DNA from: Paenibacillus sp. Soil750
Lineage (GTDB): Bacteria; Bacillota; Bacilli; Paenibacillales; NBRC-103111
Reading direction: 5' to 3'
Length of the DNA: 64,000 nt
NCBI RefSeq assembly: GCF_001428045.1
Contig: NZ_LMSD01000011.1
Coordinates: 48,669-112,668, forward strand
The notes under the pieces are model-generated. The model was not told the DNA's origin and searched no databases. It worked only from the letters and a program-made list of their open reading frames with translations. The position numbers and the translations under genes are program-made. Each line of letters starts with the position of its first letter. Position 1 is the stretch's first letter. Positions 8,902 through 17,061 of the stretch are shown here, piece by piece.

Positions 8902-9043
8902 GTATCTATCCATTTTATAACTGACGCCTTCGGTACCAAAGCCCGGCCTTCGCCCTCTTGATTCAAACAAACGAAAGTAGGTCGGGTAAGCCATTACAGA
9001 GACATATAGCGATACATTTCATTCAATGAACGGAGGCTTGTCT

Positions 9044-9810
9044 TATGTTAAGTAAAATGTTGTTGAGGGTTGGCAGTATAACTATGTTTTTGTTACTTCT
9101 AACCCTTGCTATAAATTCATCTTTTTTGAATAATTCAGACAGCTAAATATGCAAGCTATGTCAAAAATAAAAGCGGTTCTGCAGCCTTTGATACGATGTT
9201 ATTGCCGCAGCAGTCGGGAAGCAGCCTGACGGCATCTGTCAGCAGATATAATATCGGGGTGAATCAGGATGTGGCATCTGCCTTGTGTTTGATTTTTCGA
9301 ACGGGGTAGACGGCTTCTATTATATTTCCCATGAAGCGAACCCGGCTACAGCGAGAACATTCGGTTTTTATAACTTTGACGGCGAACTGTCCTACGTACA
9401 GAAGAAGGCAGATGACAGCAACGAATTGGCAATCATTAAGAACGGTAAGGTTCTGAAAGAAGGTACGACCAATCTGATTCAGTCGGCTTCTGCCATAGAC
9501 AATTTGGAAGTGAAATATAATGGCAGCACATTGAACTTGTACAGCAGTAAAAAGTTAAACCAAACGATCACCCTGTATGCCCCAGGGGTAACGAGCATGA
9601 CCTATAATCGAAACGCTATCACGTTTACTTCCAACGGAAATTATCGTACGATTCAAGCTGAAACTGCCACAGCACTCTTGCAGCCAGTCTCAGATGCTTA
9701 CGTTCGCAGCGGCGCATATGCAGGAAATAACTATGGATCCGAATCGCAAATGGACATCAAGAATTCTTCTGGAGATTTCAACAGGGTCGGCTACCTGCTT
9801 ATTGAGACCC
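9044..9810 (+). pseudogene. Broken polysaccharide-lyase-like gene with DNRLRE domain
   Basis: A good ribosome site (GGAGGCTTGTCTT) precedes ATG 9044, which opens a signal-peptide-like stretch (MFLLLLTLAINSSF) that stops at 9146. From about 9139 another frame reads TAKYASYVKNKSG and on to DVASAL, which resembles the C-terminal beta-sandwich of heparinase II/III-type lyases. The frame then shifts near 9284 to VFDFSNGVDGFYYISHE. The product ends inside a DNRLRE (CBM96-like) domain (DAYVRSGAYAGNNYGSE). The catalytic toroid is missing, so this is a remnant with a large internal deletion, a frameshift and a lost 3' end. Confidence 0.75.
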
Positions 9811-9828
9811 CAATGAAAAGCTTTAATA

Positions 9829-10719
9829 TCATCGTTGTGACATCTCTTTGTGAAACGTCTCATCCAACAACATGATTTCTGCTTTTTGATTTACGGCATG
9901 AATTCCAAGCTTAACATCAATGATAAAGTCATTACTCAACATCTGACGGTAACGAGAAATAATATCGTTGTCTGGTAATTCTCCCATCACCTTCGTTTCG
10001 GGTGGGATTACCGGTATTCCAGCGTGTTCTACCAGTTGAATGTTTTGTTTAATATCAGCTGCGATCTTACATAGAATGCTTTCACTTTTTGCTGTCTCTA
10101 CATCCACCATTCCATCTTCTGTGTAGAAATGCTTGTTGACGATAGCCAAGGCAGTATGAGAGATATGGAATGCCAAAATGTTTTTTTGGATTTCATAATG
10201 CAAATCCACCGTTTCAAATATTTGGGCAAGATTTTTTACTCTTTCGGTTACCAGTCCATTTATTTCACCAAAAATGGTTCCTTTATGTTTTTCGGATCCG
10301 AATTGGGCGTATAGAACTTCCTCTTTAATGTCTCCCCCGGCACCCGGGAATCCTGGGAGTAACCGATCACCCACGATTTCAAGCCAGTGATCATATCCCA
10401 TGGTGTTGGTCAAGGTGACTATGGTCTTGCTCTGATTATTCTTAATAACAGTTAAGGCAGATTCGGCCTGATCATATCGTACGGGAACAAAAATGTAATC
10501 ATAAACGTCATCATCTTCTAACTTATCTATCGTCTTGATCGGTATTTGCTTTATCGTTCCATTATCGTTGTATCGCAGTCCGTTCCTTTTCAGCTCATCC
10601 AATCTCTTTCCGCGTGCCAACACTGTTACGTCCAGTCCGTACTGTGCAAATCGGAGAGCGTAGACACTGCCAATCACACCAGCACCAAATATCAAGAGCC
10701 TATTTTGTCTATAGCCCAT
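9829..10719 (-). CDS. Ketopantoate reductase-like protein (ApbA/PanE family)
   Basis: A 296-residue protein starting with a Rossmann NADP site (LLIFGAGVIGSVYALRFAQYG). The family reduces 2-dehydropantoate to pantoate, but many Bacillota copies are paralogues of unknown substrate. The middle region keeps LTNTMGYDHW; the C-terminal helical domain is poorly matched to true PanE, so a different substrate is likely. It is divergently placed from a TetR-family regulator about 100 bp away, suggesting control by that regulator. Its 3' end abuts the lyase pseudogene. Confidence 0.8.
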   Translation of the reverse strand: MGYRQNRLLIFGAGVIGSVYALRFAQYGLDVTVLARGKRLDELKRNGLRYNDNGTIKQIPIKTIDKLEDDDVYDYIFVPVRYDQAESALTVIKNNQSKTIVTLTNTMGYDHWLEIVGDRLLPGFPGAGGDIKEEVLYAQFGSEKHKGTIFGEINGLVTERVKNLAQIFETVDLHYEIQKNILAFHISHTALAIVNKHFYTEDGMVDVETAKSESILCKIAADIKQNIQLVEHAGIPVIPPETKVMGELPDNDIISRYRQMLSNDFIIDVKLGIHAVNQKAEIMLLDETFHKEMSQR

Positions 10720-10878
10720 TATGATCCTTCCTTCACTAAATAGTCAGAGTTTGCTTAAGCAACACCTGCTGTTTAAAATATTATTACTGCACTCTTATGA
10801 TTTCAACCAGCAGATGATGTGGAAAGTAGCTTAAACAACACTCTAGGAAATTTGATGTTTAAGAAGGGATTTGATTTG

Positions 10879-11454
10879 GTGAATTTGCAGGATCCAAGGG
10901 TATTGCGTACACGACAGTTAATAAGGGAAGCATTCAGTGAATTGTTGCGGAGTAAAGGATTTGATGCAATATCCATAAAGGATATCGCTCAGAATGCTAC
11001 GATTAACCGAGCTACCTTTTATGACCATTATGTAGATAAATATGCTTTGCTTGACGAGACAATTGAACAGGCTTTTCACGGGATGATCCCTGAAGAAGTG
11101 ATGTTATCGAGGGAATTCACAGGAGAAATATGCGATCAATTGATCTTGATGACACATAGCTATATTGTAGACTTTTATCGAATATGCAGAATGGATTCCA
11201 AATCTATTGCTAAGCTTGTCGATGAAAAAATAAAGAAAATGTTGGAGCAAACAATTGAGAGCATATTTTTAAAAGAAGAAAACCACCAATTGCCAACCTA
11301 CGAATATATTAAGATCATTTCAGCCATGACAAGCTCAACGATCTATGGTGCTGCATATCGTTGGTTTACGGACGGGGAAAATGATCGAACTGATTTACTC
11401 CTAAAGATTGTTCGTCCTTATGTGATGAATGGTCTGGGTTTGTATCACAAGTGA
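10879..11454 (+). CDS. TetR-family transcriptional regulator
   Basis: The N-terminal helix-turn-helix reads RQLIREAFSELLRSKGF then ISIKDIAQNATINRATFYDH, a classic TetR DNA-binding domain. The C-terminal part (MTHSYIVDFYRICR onwards) is a helical ligand-binding/dimerisation domain of the TetR_C type. GTG 10879 is favoured because AAGAAGGG lies about 10 bp upstream; in-frame ATG 10855 and GTG 10819 are alternatives that add residues before the HTH. It probably represses the divergent ketopantoate-reductase-like gene. Confidence 0.85.
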   Translation: MNLQDPRVLRTRQLIREAFSELLRSKGFDAISIKDIAQNATINRATFYDHYVDKYALLDETIEQAFHGMIPEEVMLSREFTGEICDQLILMTHSYIVDFYRICRMDSKSIAKLVDEKIKKMLEQTIESIFLKEENHQLPTYEYIKIISAMTSSTIYGAAYRWFTDGENDRTDLLLKIVRPYVMNGLGLYHK

Positions 11455-11585
11455 TGAATATTATAATCCAACGAGCTCGATCCAATTACTGTTCGTCCTC
11501 CAGCTAAAATTGTTAAAAAGTGGTAATTGAGATAAATTTAGAGCATACAGTGTGTAAAATTCATCCAATTACAGGGGGTGGTATT

Positions 11586-12086
11586 ATGAGATTAAAATTA
11601 GGATATATAGTTTTAATGTTATTCTTAATCGGTTGTTCTAAAACTGATACCAGCGTAATGACCAAGGAAAGCCCAAAAGTATCAGACGAAGACAAATCAT
11701 GGAAAATAAGCAGTATGTTTAAAGTCGATGATTATATGCTGTTAGGTGAACAAGGAAAAATAGGATTCATTTATAACGATCAAGAGGTAGTTCGTTTTTA
11801 TCCTGGGAAAAAACAAAAGTATATGTGGCATTTTTGGGCTGATACACCACAAGAAACGCAAAATTTATTTGGTAAAAAAGTGAAGATTGTTGGAGTTAGC
11901 AAACAAACTGGTGAGAAAGTAAATGTATTTGAAGGTAGTGTTGGTATTCCAAATACAAATATAAAAGATAATGATAAGGCAGGTAAAATGCCTTCAACGA
12001 TGACTTTACCTTCAAAAGGTTTATGGAGATTAGAAGCTTATGTAGATGAGAAGCTATTCGGTAGCGTGGTTGTAGAAGTACACTAA
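11586..12086 (+). CDS. Lipoprotein, DUF4871-like
   Basis: About 166 residues with a lipoprotein signal: MRLKLGYIVLMLFLIGC, with the lipobox LIGC at residues 14-17. The mature part contains MLLGEQGKIGFIYND and KYMWHFWAD, which resemble small Bacillus lipoproteins of the DUF4871 type; I recall that family by pattern only. It is predicted to sit on the outer face of the membrane with a single beta-sandwich domain. ATG 11586 is chosen because AGGGGGTGG precedes it; in-frame codons from 11520 are upstream of that site. Function unknown. Confidence 0.65.
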   Translation: MRLKLGYIVLMLFLIGCSKTDTSVMTKESPKVSDEDKSWKISSMFKVDDYMLLGEQGKIGFIYNDQEVVRFYPGKKQKYMWHFWADTPQETQNLFGKKVKIVGVSKQTGEKVNVFEGSVGIPNTNIKDNDKAGKMPSTMTLPSKGLWRLEAYVDEKLFGSVVVEVH

Positions 12087-12171
12087 TACTGCTATGGTAA
12101 CCTACAAGCACCCTATTCTTCATGACCATGGGACAGCCTCTTATTATTTTCTATATGGCGATACTCCTAAG

Positions 12172-12225
12172 ATAAGCCTAAACGAAGCAGCGTATTTATG
12201 AATGAACTGATCCGTTTAGGCTTAT
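12172..12225. terminator. Long inverted repeat, terminator-like
   Basis: Perfect 13-bp arms ATAAGCCTAAACG and CGTTTAGGCTTAT with a 28-nt loop, followed by TATTC. A second hairpin GACCCACAGC/GCTGCGGGTC lies at about 12420. From 12087 to 12494 there is no convincing gene; the stretch also holds an 11-G run at 12466-12476. Confidence 0.55.
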
Positions 12226-12494
12226 TATTCAACTCAAAGGCGCGTGCTGTTTCTTTTTCTTACGAAGAACTCAGCGGTTTTATATCGGTTTCCGCACTTT
12301 TCCATGCTGCACCACCGTCTTTTGCCGCTTTTGGATGTGTCGACGAAATGAAAGGTTATATCAGAGCGTGTACCATTTTTATAACTTGTAAATAGTTTTT
12401 TTAGGGGTTATAAAAAAGAGACCCACAGCAACGGGCTGCGGGTCATGAGGTATTTATATTTTAAAGGGGGGGGGGGACTTTTATCATGTTCAAA

Positions 12495-12532
12495 TGAAAG
12501 CGTTGACATTTCTATGTGAAGGGTAGTAAAAT
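12495..12532 (+). promoter_or_regulatory. cre site overlapping a sigma-A promoter of the lacI-type gene
   Basis: TGAAAGCGTTGACA (12495-12508) fits the CcpA cre consensus TGWNANCGNTNWCA. It contains the -35 hexamer TTGACA (12503); the -10 TAAAAT (12527) follows with 18-bp spacing. CcpA bound here would block RNA polymerase, so the sugar operon regulator should be under carbon catabolite repression. Confidence 0.65.
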
Positions 12533-12539
12533 GACTTCA

Positions 12540-12554
12540 GGAAAACGTTTGGAT
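12540..12554 (+). promoter_or_regulatory. LacI-type operator (upstream of the lacI-type gene)
   Basis: GGAAAACGTTTGGAT just after the -10; a matching GGAAAACGTTATCC lies at 13710. The central AACGTT is the typical LacI/GalR half-site junction. Autoregulation is inferred. Confidence 0.5.
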
Positions 12555-12603
12555 AACAGGATGCTTTTCGAGTAAGTGGTTGGGGAAAGGGGTTGTCAAC
12601 GGA

Positions 12604-13665
12604 TTGTCTACCTTAAAGGATATCGCGGAACTGGTTGGTGTATCCGTTTCTACCGTTTCCCGAGTTATTAATAATGATACGAGTAGGCATGTGAATCCAG
12701 ACACCAAAATTAAAGTTTGGAATGCGGCTAGGGAATTAGGATATGAGCCGAACGAATCGGCAAGGCGCTTGGTCAGAAATCAAAAAGAAGGACCCATTAT
12801 GTCCAAAAAAATTGGATGTATCGTGGCAAGTACACAATTGCGGGATGACCATCCTTATTTCTCTCCTATCCTTACAGGTCTCAATAGGAAGTTAGTGGAG
12901 TCGGGCTATTCTCTTGCTTTTATTCATACGCCTGAGGAAGTAAATACAGAGATGGTGCTGCACCAAATGATTCATAATCATTACATCGATGGCCTTGTTA
13001 TCATTGGTGATGAGATGGATCAAGCCCTTCTTGATTACATTAAAGCAACGAGTCTGGCTGTCGTTGGCATCAGTGCCTCTGGATCCGGCATCCCTCTGGT
13101 TGATTATGATCGAATATCCGCGGCGAAAGCTGCTGTTCATCATCTGATTGCCCAAGGGCACCGCAAAATTGGTTTTGTGGGCGGTCAGGGTCATACAGGG
13201 GAATTGAAAAGCGAAGAGAGATATCAAGGGTATGAATTCGCCTTGTATGAAGCAGGTATTCCACTGGATCCAACATGGATCATTAATACGAGATGGCAAG
13301 TGGACAAAAGCTATGAATGTATGACGGATTTACTAGAGAAACATCAAGGTGAAGCTCCTACTGCTATGTTTGCAGCAAGTGATTTATTGGCGATTCCAGC
13401 TATGCGAGCAGTCATCGAGTGCAATTTACGGATTCCTGAAGATATCGCATTTATTGCCATGGATAATATCGATCTTGCACAGTATACGTCACCACCATTA
13501 TCCTCTGTTCATGTGCCCAAAGCAGAAATTGGCATGGTTGCGGCCAAAGCGCTGCTTGATCAATTACAAGGCGAGTCTATATTAACTACCAAAATACTAT
13601 TGCCTCATGAAATGATACTGCGTCAATCTTCGATTTTTTCCAGGGCGGGTTCTCCCAGGCCGTAA
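12604..13665 (+). CDS. LacI-family transcriptional regulator
   Basis: The N-terminal HTH is STLKDIAELVGVSVSTVSRV followed by INNDTSRHVNPDTKIKVWNAA, then the hinge (GYEPNESARRL) and a periplasmic-binding-protein-like effector domain (IGCIVAS, LVDYDRISAAKAAVHHLI, GHRKIGFVGG, AMDNIDLAQYTSPPLSSV). TTG 12604 gives the usual N-terminus right before the HTH and lies after GGAAAGGGG; an in-frame TTG at 12580 would add eight residues upstream of that site. It sits directly before the ABC transporter operon and is the likely repressor or activator of it. The effector is unknown. Confidence 0.9.
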   Translation: MSTLKDIAELVGVSVSTVSRVINNDTSRHVNPDTKIKVWNAARELGYEPNESARRLVRNQKEGPIMSKKIGCIVASTQLRDDHPYFSPILTGLNRKLVESGYSLAFIHTPEEVNTEMVLHQMIHNHYIDGLVIIGDEMDQALLDYIKATSLAVVGISASGSGIPLVDYDRISAAKAAVHHLIAQGHRKIGFVGGQGHTGELKSEERYQGYEFALYEAGIPLDPTWIINTRWQVDKSYECMTDLLEKHQGEAPTAMFAASDLLAIPAMRAVIECNLRIPEDIAFIAMDNIDLAQYTSPPLSSVHVPKAEIGMVAAKALLDQLQGESILTTKILLPHEMILRQSSIFSRAGSPRP

Positions 13666-13709
13666 GAGTATAATAAAAAAACAAAAAAACAAATTTTTTT
13701 TGCTTTCTT

Positions 13710-13723
13710 GGAAAACGTTATCC
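13710..13723 (+). promoter_or_regulatory. LacI-type operator (upstream of the ABC operon)
   Basis: GGAAAACGTTATCC is an inverted repeat around AACGTT and matches the site at 12540. It lies 144 bp before the binding-protein start, after an A/T tract, and probably governs the transporter operon. Confidence 0.55.
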
Positions 13724-13866
13724 TGATTGGGCCCAAATATTAGGTTTACTATTGAAGGAGGTGAAAGCCCTTTCTTTTTGGATATGACTGTAAGGCTTCA
13801 TTCATTTTTATTTTGAAATTGGAGTTATAGTTTTTATTTCAAAACATCTTATGAGGGGGAAAGAAA

Positions 13867-15165
13867 ATGGTTAAGAAAATGGGTTTATCTATGGTGCTAG
13901 GAATGATGGTCGTTGTGTCCGCATGCGGAGGGGACGGTACGGCGGTTCAAACTACTGACAAAGGCACGGCGAAACCGGATGCCGGCACGAAGGAGAAAGT
14001 GACCCTAACTTACGGTACATGGGGTGCGGCAGCCGACAAGAGTACGACGAAAGTGATCGAAATGTTTAATAGTGCACACCCGAATATTGAGGTTAAGTTG
14101 GAGACGACTCCTAATAAGCAGTATTGGCAAAAGCTTGAGACTGCAGCGATCGGAGAAACGTTGCCGGACCTGTTCTGGATGAATGGACCGAACATCGTGA
14201 AATACGGTTCCAACGGCATTTTGATGCCGATTACAGATCTCATCAAATCGAATGCTCTGGATATGAGCAAATATCCAAAAGCGCTTGTTGACCTATACAC
14301 AGTAAACGGTAAAAACTACGGAGTTCCAAAAGATTTTGATACACCTGGTCTCTGGTACAACAAGGCTTTGTTTGATGCAGCAGGCGTTAAGTATCCAGAC
14401 GCTACTTGGGATTGGAATTCCGTAGCTGAGGCGGCTAAGAAATTGACAGATCCTGCAAAAGGCGTATGGGGAATTGCGGCAACACTGGATAACCAGAGCG
14501 GTTATTACGATACCATCCTGCAAGCAGGCGGTTATATTATCTCTGAAGATAAGAAGAGCTCTGGTTATGATAAGCCAGAAGCGATTGCAGGTCTGAAGTT
14601 TTGGACGGATTTGATTAACGTTCAGAAAGTTTCTCCAACCATGGCGCAAATGACGGATACAGAAGGACTTGATATGTTCAAAGCTGGTAAAGTCGCTATG
14701 ATCGCAGAAGGGGATTGGAATGCAGCAGATTTTGCAGCAACGGACTATCTGAAAGGTAAGTTTGATGTTGCTCCGCTTCCAAAAAATAAGAAGAGCGCCG
14801 TTATTATTCATGGTCTGGGCAATGTGATATCCGCTAAAACCAAGCACCCGAAAGAAGCGGCGGAATTTTTAAAATTCCTTGGTTCTAAGGAAGCTGCTGA
14901 AGTGTATGCAAGTCAGGGAACTGTTATTCCTGCCTATGAAGGAACGCAAGACACATGGGTTAAATCGATTCCAGGCGTAAATTTACAAGTGTTTATTGAT
15001 CAGTTAAAAATTGCCGTACCGTATCCAGTTTCCAAGAATACGTCTGCTTGGGCAAGCGAAGAAGCGAAAATATTTACGAAGGCTTGGGCTGGTGCGATCA
15101 GTGCCGAAGAGGCAGGCAAGCAAATGGCAGCCTTAATGAATGAAAAATTAGCTGCAGAGAAATAA
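13867..15165 (+). CDS. ABC sugar transporter, substrate-binding lipoprotein
   Basis: A 432-residue family-1 extracellular solute-binding protein. The signal peptide ends in the lipobox VSAC (Cys 20), then a low-complexity linker (TTDKGTAKPDAGTKEK) and a mature domain with VTLTYGTWGAAADKSTTKVI, LPDLFWMNG and WYNKALFDAAGVKYPDATWDW, all typical of oligosaccharide-binding proteins. The ribosome site is AGGGGGAAAGAA. It heads an operon with two MalF/MalG-type permeases and a Gfo/Idh/MocA enzyme. No ATPase gene is present; such transporters often share an MsmX-type ATPase encoded elsewhere. Confidence 0.93.
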   Translation: MVKKMGLSMVLGMMVVVSACGGDGTAVQTTDKGTAKPDAGTKEKVTLTYGTWGAAADKSTTKVIEMFNSAHPNIEVKLETTPNKQYWQKLETAAIGETLPDLFWMNGPNIVKYGSNGILMPITDLIKSNALDMSKYPKALVDLYTVNGKNYGVPKDFDTPGLWYNKALFDAAGVKYPDATWDWNSVAEAAKKLTDPAKGVWGIAATLDNQSGYYDTILQAGGYIISEDKKSSGYDKPEAIAGLKFWTDLINVQKVSPTMAQMTDTEGLDMFKAGKVAMIAEGDWNAADFAATDYLKGKFDVAPLPKNKKSAVIIHGLGNVISAKTKHPKEAAEFLKFLGSKEAAEVYASQGTVIPAYEGTQDTWVKSIPGVNLQVFIDQLKIAVPYPVSKNTSAWASEEAKIFTKAWAGAISAEEAGKQMAALMNEKLAAEK

Positions 15166-15191
15166 GTATATTATCCAAGCAAAATAGGTGT

Positions 15192-15228
15192 AGACACGGC
15201 CCTGAAAATACGAAGCAGGGCCGTGTCT
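15192..15228 (+). promoter_or_regulatory. Intra-operon stem-loop
   Basis: Perfect 13-bp stem AGACACGGCCCTG / CAGGGCCGTGTCT with an 11-nt loop, without a following T run. It lies between the binding protein and the permeases, where such hairpins often stabilise the upstream message and lower permease expression. Confidence 0.6.
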
Positions 15229-15267
15229 CCAACGCATCACATTTCATTTCTTGGGAGTGGAATAGAC

Positions 15268-16176
15268 ATGAGTTCTTTCGTAAAGAAGAAATCTAAAGTA
15301 AGTTTAAGTCGTCGTTCTGATCTCATGTGGGCTTACTTAATGATTGCCCCCCTGATGGTGGGGTTGATTATATTCTACGTGTTTCCGGTATTTCAAACCA
15401 TTTATTACTCGTTTATGAACTGGGGAGCTTTTGGCAATTATACCTGGGCAGGATTTGATAACTACAAAAAGATGTTGACGGACACGGAGCTGCATCGAGC
15501 GTTCCGTAATACGGCAATTTATATTGTTTTAACGGTCCCAGCAACTATTTTTATCTCTATTTTCGTAGCTGTTCTTCTCAATCAAAAAATTCGCGGGCTT
15601 AGTATTTACCGACTGTTATATTTTCTGCCTGTTATTACGATGCCTGCGGCGGTAGCGATGGTCTGGAAGTGGCTATATAACGCAGACTACGGTTTGCTGA
15701 ACTACGTACTGAGCATATTTGGCATCAACGGCCCGCACTGGCTGACAGATCCGCACCTTGCGCTTTACTCTGTCATTCTTGTGGCGATCTGGAGCTCGAT
15801 TGGAAATAATATGATTATTTTCTTATCTGGACTTCAAGGCATTTCGCCTTCGTATTATGAAGCTGCATCGATTGACGGGGCTGGAACGTTTTACGTGTTT
15901 TTTCGCATAACGATGCCGCTCCTGACACCAACGATTTTCTTCGTTTCTGTGATGTCATTGATCAGTGCCTTTCAGGCGTTCGACTTGATCTTCATGATGG
16001 TTCGCGATATCGTCATTGAATCTACGGAGTCGGTCGTCTACTTATTCTACAAATACGGGTTTATGCAAAATATGAAAGGGTATGCGGCGTCCATCGCAGT
16101 CTTGTTGTTTGTCATTATTTTAATTGTGACTTATATCCAGATGAAGCTGCAGAAGAAGTGGGTTCATTATGAATAA
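15268..16176 (+). CDS. ABC sugar transporter permease (MalF-type)
   Basis: About 303 residues with six membrane segments, starting WAYLMIAPLMVGLIIFYVFP and including GLSIYRLLYFLPVITMPAAV. The cytoplasmic EAA loop reads YYEAASIDGAGTFYVFFRIT, the ATPase contact of family-1 sugar permeases. ATG 15268 follows TTGGGAGTGG; the upstream in-frame start at 15223 lies within the stem-loop and lacks a ribosome site. It works with the following permease as the transmembrane pair. Confidence 0.92.
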   Translation: MSSFVKKKSKVSLSRRSDLMWAYLMIAPLMVGLIIFYVFPVFQTIYYSFMNWGAFGNYTWAGFDNYKKMLTDTELHRAFRNTAIYIVLTVPATIFISIFVAVLLNQKIRGLSIYRLLYFLPVITMPAAVAMVWKWLYNADYGLLNYVLSIFGINGPHWLTDPHLALYSVILVAIWSSIGNNMIIFLSGLQGISPSYYEAASIDGAGTFYVFFRITMPLLTPTIFFVSVMSLISAFQAFDLIFMMVRDIVIESTESVVYLFYKYGFMQNMKGYAASIAVLLFVIILIVTYIQMKLQKKWVHYE

Positions 16177-16188
16177 GGAGGCTACCCG

Positions 16189-17025
16189 ATGAGTGCGAAT
16201 GTTCATAAGAAGAGACCGGGCCAAGCGGTGGTAATCCATACCATTCTTATCCTTGGGGCTGCTGCCATGGTGATCCCTTTCATCTGGATGTTTATGACCT
16301 CGGTCAAAACGTTGGGCGAATCGACAGCCATACCGCCGGTTATGGTGCCGAAGGATTTCCAGTGGAGCAACTATACAAAGGTATTTGAAAGCTTGCCGTT
16401 TTTAACATTTTATTGGAATACCATAATTACGACTGTGGCGAAGACAGTAGGTCAACTTATCGTTTGTTCGTTAGCTGCTTACGCATTCGCGCGCATTGAC
16501 TTTCCAGGACGCAACTTTTGCTTCCTGCTGACACTGTCCGTGCTCATGGTTCCAGGACAGGTGTTTCTTATTCCGCAGTACATGATTATGAAGGAGCTCG
16601 GGTGGCTTAATTCAATCCAAGCACTTATCGTTCCCGGTTTATTTAGCGCATTTGGGACCTTCTTGCTGCGTCAGTTTTTCATGACGCTGCCCAAAGAACT
16701 GGAGGAAGCGGCCAAGCTTGACGGCTGCACCCAGTTCCGCATTTACTGGCAGATCATGGTGCCCCTTGCCAAGTCTGGGATGGTTGCGCTTGCGATTTTC
16801 ACGATTCTTTGGTCATGGAACGACTTAATGTGGCCGCTGATCGTCAACACTTCCCCGGATAAAATGGTGCTTTCGGCCGGATTAGCATCGCTTGAAGGCG
16901 AACATAGAACGAACTACACGATTGTGATGGCGGGTTCGATGTTAGCCATATGGCCAATGATTGCTATATTCCTTGGGTTCCAGCGCTCCTTCATTGAGGG
17001 GATTGCACTATCGGGTTCGAAATAA
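16189..17025 (+). CDS. ABC sugar transporter permease (MalG-type)
   Basis: 278 residues, six membrane segments, beginning VVIHTILILGAAAMVIPFIW. The EAA motif is ELEEAAKLDGCTQFRIYWQI at about residue 170, as in MalG/LacG-type permeases. The start is ATG 12 bp after the stop of the previous permease, with AAGGAGGCTACCCG between. It forms the heterodimeric pore with the upstream permease. Confidence 0.92.
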   Translation: MSANVHKKRPGQAVVIHTILILGAAAMVIPFIWMFMTSVKTLGESTAIPPVMVPKDFQWSNYTKVFESLPFLTFYWNTIITTVAKTVGQLIVCSLAAYAFARIDFPGRNFCFLLTLSVLMVPGQVFLIPQYMIMKELGWLNSIQALIVPGLFSAFGTFLLRQFFMTLPKELEEAAKLDGCTQFRIYWQIMVPLAKSGMVALAIFTILWSWNDLMWPLIVNTSPDKMVLSAGLASLEGEHRTNYTIVMAGSMLAIWPMIAIFLGFQRSFIEGIALSGSK

Positions 17026-17061
17026 TAGATATAAGTATTTCTATAGAGAGAGGGAGAAACC

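Noticed and set aside
12198..12395. A 65-codon plus-strand frame
   Set aside because: It begins within the loop of a perfect inverted repeat and has no ribosome site or similarity.
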